From NCBI GenBank assembly GCA_948567375.1, contig OX419757.1, positions 74,586,001 to 74,650,000 on the forward strand: a stretch of DNA of 64,000 nucleotides, given 5' to 3'. Under the pieces are notes generated by a model. That model saw only the letters and a list, made by a program, of their open reading frames with translations. It had not been told where the DNA came from and did no database searches. Below, piece by piece: positions 59,270-64,000 of the stretch (its first letter is position 1; every line of letters begins with the position of its first letter). The stretch comes from Lunularia cruciata. Taxonomy: Eukaryota; Streptophyta; Marchantiopsida; Lunulariales; Lunulariaceae. The position numbers and the translations under genes were made by a program.

Positions 59270-60470
59270 CAATGTACACATCAAGGATAGGAAGACTCCA
59301 TGAAACCATACAAGGTAGAGACAAACGAGGTAGAATGGGGCTAGACACCAATAGTATCATAGGAAAAATTTGCTCTTTAAGGTATCCGAGCTATGCAAGT
59401 AGTGAGGTCTACTCTATAGCACCTAAGATCTCCAAGCTATGCATGTAGTAAGGTCTACAAACTACCAGAGCAACCGAAGAAACATCAATTAGAGTGATTG
59501 TTCTCTTATGAATTGTAACTGCCCATATTCTCTATAGAGCAATGGACATACCATGTCTAAAGTATGTTACAAAGTATGAGAGAGAGTGATACCCCTTGGT
59601 GCCTAATATGATAAGTTCTTGTGCTTAACAAAGGTGTTGAACACCGTGTCCATCATTTCATATAATTCCAAGGCCAGAGAAACAAAGAGATGACCTTGCG
59701 GTATACCCCTATACTTGGAGACCTTGAGTGCTACTGCTCCACTCGTTACCTATCCAAGAGGAAGAGCAATGACTCCCTCCAAAACTACATCATGCATAGG
59801 GTTTGTACACAGAATATCCTCCACTATCACTTGATCATCTCGGACCAACTATAAGTCAAATCTAATACATATCATCTAGAAAGAATATGAATGTTCACTC
59901 CAAGCAAGGTATACACTCTCTCGGGCCATAGCAAATACTATATCCCTTATGGCATCATGCATAGCTATCCTTTGTCCTCCATAAAGACACCATGTCATAT
60001 GGACAGCTATTGCATCTAGTGTAGAACCATACTCACAAGTGAGTAACTAAGATGCAGACAGGTGGACCAAACCTAGTTGGAGCTTCATCGCTGTAGAGAA
60101 AGTTGATGGTAAGAATCAAAATGCCCTAATCCACAATCAAGCTAGGATCCAACAGCTTGCACCCTTGTTGGAGCAAGAGCAAAGATGTGCTCTAGTGACC
60201 CAAAGAATGGACAAGTCAACTAAGAGAAAATGTAACATATGATGACATTGTCACTCCATCAAGGAAGACTACAATCTGATGGTCGTGAAACAAAGGATGG
60301 AAGGTCCTCTTGGGCCCTAGAGATAGACCATCTTTTGTATGCCACAATAACACTTGGTGAGAAGAGGATCCTTCCTCCACCTTGGTCACGTAAGGATCCA
60401 AAATTGGCCTATCAACAACCACCAGATGGGAGGAAAGTAGGGGTACCAAGAGAGCCTAACTATACATAAA
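59270..60470 (-). mobile_element. Family B retroelement, copy E (3' part, inverted)
   Basis: The reverse complement matches copies A and C: terminus with CTTGTATGG and the ATTCTACCTC block near 59310, the TTATATG(A)-GGAACAAAG region near 59660-59690, and the HDAI-DIV segment near 59930. The peptide SHLVVVDRPILDPYVTKVEE (minus, about 60390-60430) is also shared. It stops at 60470, where a chromovirus LTR begins, so the 5' portion should continue beyond the right edge of the window. Confidence 0.7.
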
Positions 60471-60899
60471 TGTTATAGGTGTTATCTTTGTAAAAGACGA
60501 GACCGAGGAGAGAAATAGTATAATGGAAATTCACATTGGGACACTTGAAAGTTTGAAAATTATGAATATCTAGCATGAGCTTTGGCTTTGGTATTTATAG
60601 GTAGCATACAAGGCTCTTGAGAAATTTCTCAAGAAGTTTCCTTGAGTCACTTTCTTAGAGTGCAAGCCAAGTTAACCAAGAAGCTTCTCAAGAAACTTCC
60701 TTCTAGAACCTGTCTATTTGGCATGCAAGCTAAGCTAGTTGGAAGTTTCTAAAAGCTATCTGTTTGGGGTGCAAGTTAAGCTAGTCAAGAAGCTTCCCAA
60801 GAAGCTGCTTAGATGTTTCTAGAATATTTTGGGCTAATTTGGCTTATTCTCAACTTTTTTAACCTTACTAACTATGTTGCTAAACTCCATATTGTTACA
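60471..60899 (-). repeat. 3' LTR of the minus-strand chromovirus
   Basis: A 429-bp LTR bounded on the plus strand by TGTTATAGGTG and ATATTGTTACA, that is TG...CA ends. It contains a local repeat of CTTCTCAAGAAACTTCCTT-like and AGCTAGT/AAGCTTCC motifs (60610-60800). Confidence 0.8.
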
Positions 60900-60913
60900 T
60901 ATTCCCCCACCAC
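60900..60913 (-). other. Polypurine tract of the minus-strand chromovirus
   Basis: On the minus strand GTGGTGGGGGAAT abuts the LTR, the expected priming site for plus-strand DNA synthesis. Confidence 0.8.
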
Positions 60914-60939
60914 TAGTTGGTGACGTCCCTGTCGCCATT

Positions 60940-62060
60940 GAAGCTTCAAACTCGTGGATGGTCATATGAGCATTCTAGAGGTGAAAAAGAGATTCTCATG
61001 TGATATCATGAAGGGGATAACTTTTCCAAATGACCTTGTATTCCGTATGTTATCAGCATCGGCATTGAATGTGGTGACGTGCAAGGATACGATCAACTTT
61101 GTACTCCTCATGATCATTGAGGAGGAGGAGGAAGAGGAGGTTGGACAAAAGAGGAAAAGGAAGGTGGGTTATGAAAAAAAGGTTTTAACTTGGAAATGTG
61201 AAAGACAAGATGGATGCGCATATGACAAGGTAAGGCAAGTTGATAAGCAATAGGAGAGATGATTTGGGTGACATCAAAGGATCCTATCCAATTAGGGGCA
61301 AGTTTACAAACTTGGATATCAAGTGGGAGGGGTAGGTTACTAGAGGATAGCATGATTTTATCACCAAAGTGGTCAAGAAGGTTGAAGTATGAAGGACCTG
61401 AGATGGAGGAGGAGCTAGAAGAGAATCTAGAACAAACAAATTTTGGCCAAAGTTGAGAAAGAAGGGAGAAAATCTAGTGCTTGCTTATTTGGAATTATTG
61501 TAGGCAAATTTTGTTACTGCAAGACATTCATCCCGATTGGTATGGTGGACATTGACAAAGGTGGACATTGACAAAGGCATGCAACATATCCTCCAAGGTA
61601 TGATTTCCATGTTTAGTTTGTCCATCAGTTTGAGGATGATAGGCCATGGACAAAGTAAGCTTGGTGCCGAGTATCTAGAAGAGTGTTTGCCAAACTTCCC
61701 GATGAATCAAGGATCATGGTCGGAGATGAGTACATGTGGCATCTCATGATGCTTGAAGATATTGTCAAAGAAGATTTGTGCTAAGGTTGGAGTATCCATA
61801 GTATCAAAGGTTGATGCCAAATGGATTTGCTTACTAAGCTTATCCACAAACATCACGATTGTTGTGTATCATTGCTTTGTCTTAGACAATGATGTGATGA
61901 GATCCAAGCTCACATGTTCCCATTGAAGGAGTCCACTCAACTTTTGGTTGTTGGTCTTTTTATATTACCAAGCTCTCACACAATCGGACAAACTTTCAAA
62001 CATCTCATGTCATGTTGGGCCACCACCATTGGAATTGGAGGGTACAAAAGTTCTTGTCCA
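60940..62060 (-). pseudogene. Chromovirus integrase and chromodomain, frameshifted
   Basis: On the minus strand, scattered over frames: DLITSLSKTKQW near 61890, FDTMDTPTLAQIFFDNIFKH near 61780, AYHPQTDGQT near 61620 (integrase core), and the GSFDVTQIISPIAYQLALP and IHLVFHISKLKPF segment at 61350-61180. A chromodomain remnant follows (EYKVDRILA near 61100, EYKVIWKSYPLHDIT near 61030). Several frame changes and stops show that it is dead. Confidence 0.8.
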
Positions 62061-62433
62061 CACCCATGTGACTAGCTATTGGTAAATCATGGGCTTCTTG
62101 AAGACGCACAAGTCAAAGATCACCTTTGGCTGGAACATAGATTTAATCTTCAAGGAATAGAAGGCCTTCCCTGAAGGAGAATATGTTGTACTCCTTGTTG
62201 TATGTTGTAAGACGACCATGTACCATTTGGAAGAAGTGATCTTGTTGTAGAGCTTATTAAAACTCATTTTGGACCTTGGAGTCAATTGTCACCGTGGTAA
62301 TTGCTACCGTGATGAGAAGAAGAGACTTCAAATCAAGTCATTGTAATAGAGCATCAAGGATGACATGGAACCAACCTGGTTTGTATTCAAGTTTGATGTC
62401 AAAAAATTGGAGTTGTTCATTGCCTTGATGATA

Positions 62434-62880
62434 TCAACTCTTCAAGTATTCCAAGTGTAAGGTATGCAACAATGGTTTGTGATCAATTTGAGTGATCACT
62501 TGCTTCTCCAAGAGATAATGCCTCCATACCTTGGTGGCATATACCATCGCAAGTTGTTCTTGATCTTGAGCAGAGTAATTTCTTTCAGCTATATTTAGTC
62601 GACAAGACACAAAGGCAATGGGATGTAGTCCATCTAGGAATTCTTGTTGCAACACGGCTCCAATTGCAAAATTATACGCATAAAAATCAACCACACAAGG
62701 TAGTTGAGGATCATATGGTTGAAGAATAGGCCTTGAAGATACCATATGTTTCAACTTATGGAATGATTCTTTGTGTTTGGTGGTCCATTGGAAGCTCAAG
62801 TTAGTCTTCAAGAGGTCAGTCAATGGTGCAGCCACATGAGCATAATAATGGATGAACCGTCAAAAAAAACTGATCAATCC
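62434..62880 (-). pseudogene. Chromovirus RNase H region
   Basis: An open minus-strand stretch with PLTDLLKTNLSFQWTTKHKE, PILQPYDPQLPCVVDFYAYN (family DAS position altered), IGAVLQQEF, HPIAFVSCRLNIAERNYSAQ, and LLEKQVITQIDHKPLLHTL. This is the RT-connection and RNase H of Ty3 elements. The first acidic residue of the usual D-A-S motif survives as D-F-Y. Confidence 0.85.
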
Positions 62881-63540
62881 ATTAAATGTTCATACTTCTA
62901 TAGTATCCTTTGGAGTAGGTCAATCAATAATGGCCTTGATTTTCTCCTCTTCTATCTTGATCCGCTCTAATGAGATCTTGTGACCCAAGAAGGTAACTTC
63001 CTTCTACCAAAAGGTACACTTTGACTTTTTACAGTAAAATTTCTATTGTCGTAGTCATCTTAGGACTTCTTGCACATGATTTATGTGTTTTGCCTCTATC
63101 TTACTATGGATTAAGATATCATCTAAAAACACCACCATGTATCGATCCAATAGTCCATCCAACACCAGATGCATTTGATCCATGAAGATTGTTGGAGCAT
63201 TAGTTAGCCCAAAAGGTAAAACTCTTCACTCAAAATGCCCATACCTTGTACGAAAGGTAATCTTTTGCACATCCTCTCTATCAATGGGGATTTGCCAATA
63301 GTCGTTGCAAAGATCCAACTTGGAAAAGTATCGTGCTCCTCTCAATTGATCAAGCAAGTCATTGATCCGAGGTAAAGGATATGCATTCTTCACTATGTAC
63401 TTATTGAGCCCATGGTAATCAATATAGAAACTAAATCCTCCATCCTTCTTTGGAACTAATAGTACTGGTGAGCCCCAAGGAGAGGTGTTATGTCGTATGA
63501 AGTCCTTCTCCAAAACTCCATAAGTGTTATTTATAACTCC
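62881..63540 (-). pseudogene. Chromovirus reverse transcriptase
   Basis: Minus-strand frame from about 63513: [20 protein letters not shown], then [33 protein letters not shown] and [10 protein letters not shown]. Beyond a frame change, MVVFLDDILIHSK (about 63150-63110) holds the F/YxDD catalytic pair. Reverse transcribes the element RNA in intact relatives; here at least two breaks occur. Confidence 0.88.
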
Positions 63541-63789
63541 TTTGACTCCTTTGGTGAGAGCTGATAGATTGGTATACTCACTCGAGTACTCCTTGGCAAT
63601 AACTCAATCTTGAAAGGCATATCATGATTGGAGGGTAATCCCTTTGGCAGATCATCCGTAAACACATCCACAAACTCTTGAACTACTTGATCAGCCATTG
63701 CTTGAGGAGGTTCTTGGCCCTCCTCAGGTTATCCTTGTGCGATTGACTTGATACACAATGCAAAAATAAACTTATTTTCCTCCAACAAT

Positions 63790-63946
63790 ATGGCTGCTTC
63801 ATTAACAAACTTTCTATCTAAGGACTCATCTTTCTTCAAAGCGTGCTCCATGGCTGCTTTTCTTGTAAACTTCCCATCTTGGGACTCATCCTCCTTCAAG
63901 GCTTGCTCTATGGCTACCTTCTCAACAAACTTCTCATCATGGGGCT
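63790..63946 (-). repeat. 60-bp tandem repeat in the chromovirus linker (20-residue repeat)
   Basis: Three units begin at 63790, 63850 and 63910 on the plus strand, each starting ATGGCT. On the minus strand they encode a 20-residue repeat of the type KFxxKAAMEHALKKDES. It lies upstream of RT in the element's protease/linker region. The third unit is partial. Confidence 0.88.
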
Positions 63947-64000
63947 AACTATTTTTAGGTGTCTTACTTAGAGATAACTTAATCAAAAATTCCTACCTTG

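Larger units (their letters stand above)
60471..64000 (-). mobile_element. Ty3/gypsy chromovirus, minus strand, 5' end outside the window
   Basis: Reading from right to left: a repetitive linker, reverse transcriptase, RNase H, integrase, chromodomain remnant, polypurine tract and 3' LTR. This order (RT-RH-INT) is Ty3. It is a different family from the chromovirus at 1-2815 because its LTR is unrelated. It inserted into family B copy E. The 5' LTR must lie past 64000. Frameshifts and stops occur in integrase and chromodomain. Confidence 0.85.

Noticed and set aside
63790-63946. Regular 60-bp repeats reminiscent of a CRISPR array.
   Set aside because: Contiguous without unique spacers, in frame with a retroelement polyprotein, and in a plant nuclear genome.

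Overview
The window is nuclear DNA of a land plant. GT–AG introns interrupt every recognisable gene. The genes are plant-specific: a chloroplast NDH-1 subunit, two plant bHLH subfamilies, a class III peroxidase and a malectin-like LRR receptor kinase. The rest is decayed, nested retroelements and AT-rich DNA. A divergent class Ia bHLH, a group II bHLH and a retained chloroplast NDH subunit fit a bryophyte (possibly a liverwort), but the sequence alone does not fix the species.

Layout. 1-2815: remains of a Ty3 chromovirus with two LTRs. 2816-5800: no host gene, one decayed minus-strand charged/repetitive coding remnant. 6110-7727 (+): NdhU-like J-like subunit of the chloroplast NDH-1 complex, five exons. 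7728-12140: intergenic. 12140-17200: two copies of a multicopy element, here called family B, one with a solo LTR nested in it. 17281-18600: a (TA)31 tract and AT-rich DNA. 18600-20993: probable 5' leader/promoter with three CACGTG boxes. 20994-23217 (+): group II bHLH (bHLH010/089/091, EAT1/TIP2 type). 24502-26290 (-): class Ia bHLH (SPCH/MUTE/FAMA/SETA type), tail-to-tail with the former. 27500-34600: AT-rich, no gene seen. 34613-35297: three hairpin-forming inverted repeats upstream of a class III peroxidase at 35372-37113 (+). 37920-45060: another family B copy carrying a solo LTR with a 5-bp target duplication and then a whole but decayed Ty1/copia element with two LTRs. 45890-49620: the best family B copy, with reverse transcriptase and endonuclease-like remnants. 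51677-58130 (+): malectin-like LRR receptor kinase, 15 exons, whose kinase domain has lost several catalytic residues. 59270-60470 (-): family B again, interrupted by a minus-strand Ty3 chromovirus (60471-64000) that runs off the window.

Gene content. Five protein-coding genes can be modelled; the open frame stays intact across all exons assigned to each. They do not form a pathway: plastid cyclic electron flow (NdhU), reproductive/cell-fate transcription (two bHLHs), extracellular or membrane-anchored redox chemistry (peroxidase) and surface signalling (pseudokinase-like receptor). The bHLH pair is the only functionally suggestive neighbourhood.

The least expected items are the kinase-dead-looking receptor, the divergent Ia bHLH beside a group II bHLH, the family B elements (RT plus a Cys/His and PD-D/E-like C-terminal region, unlike ordinary plant L1), and the repeated insertion of other elements into family B.
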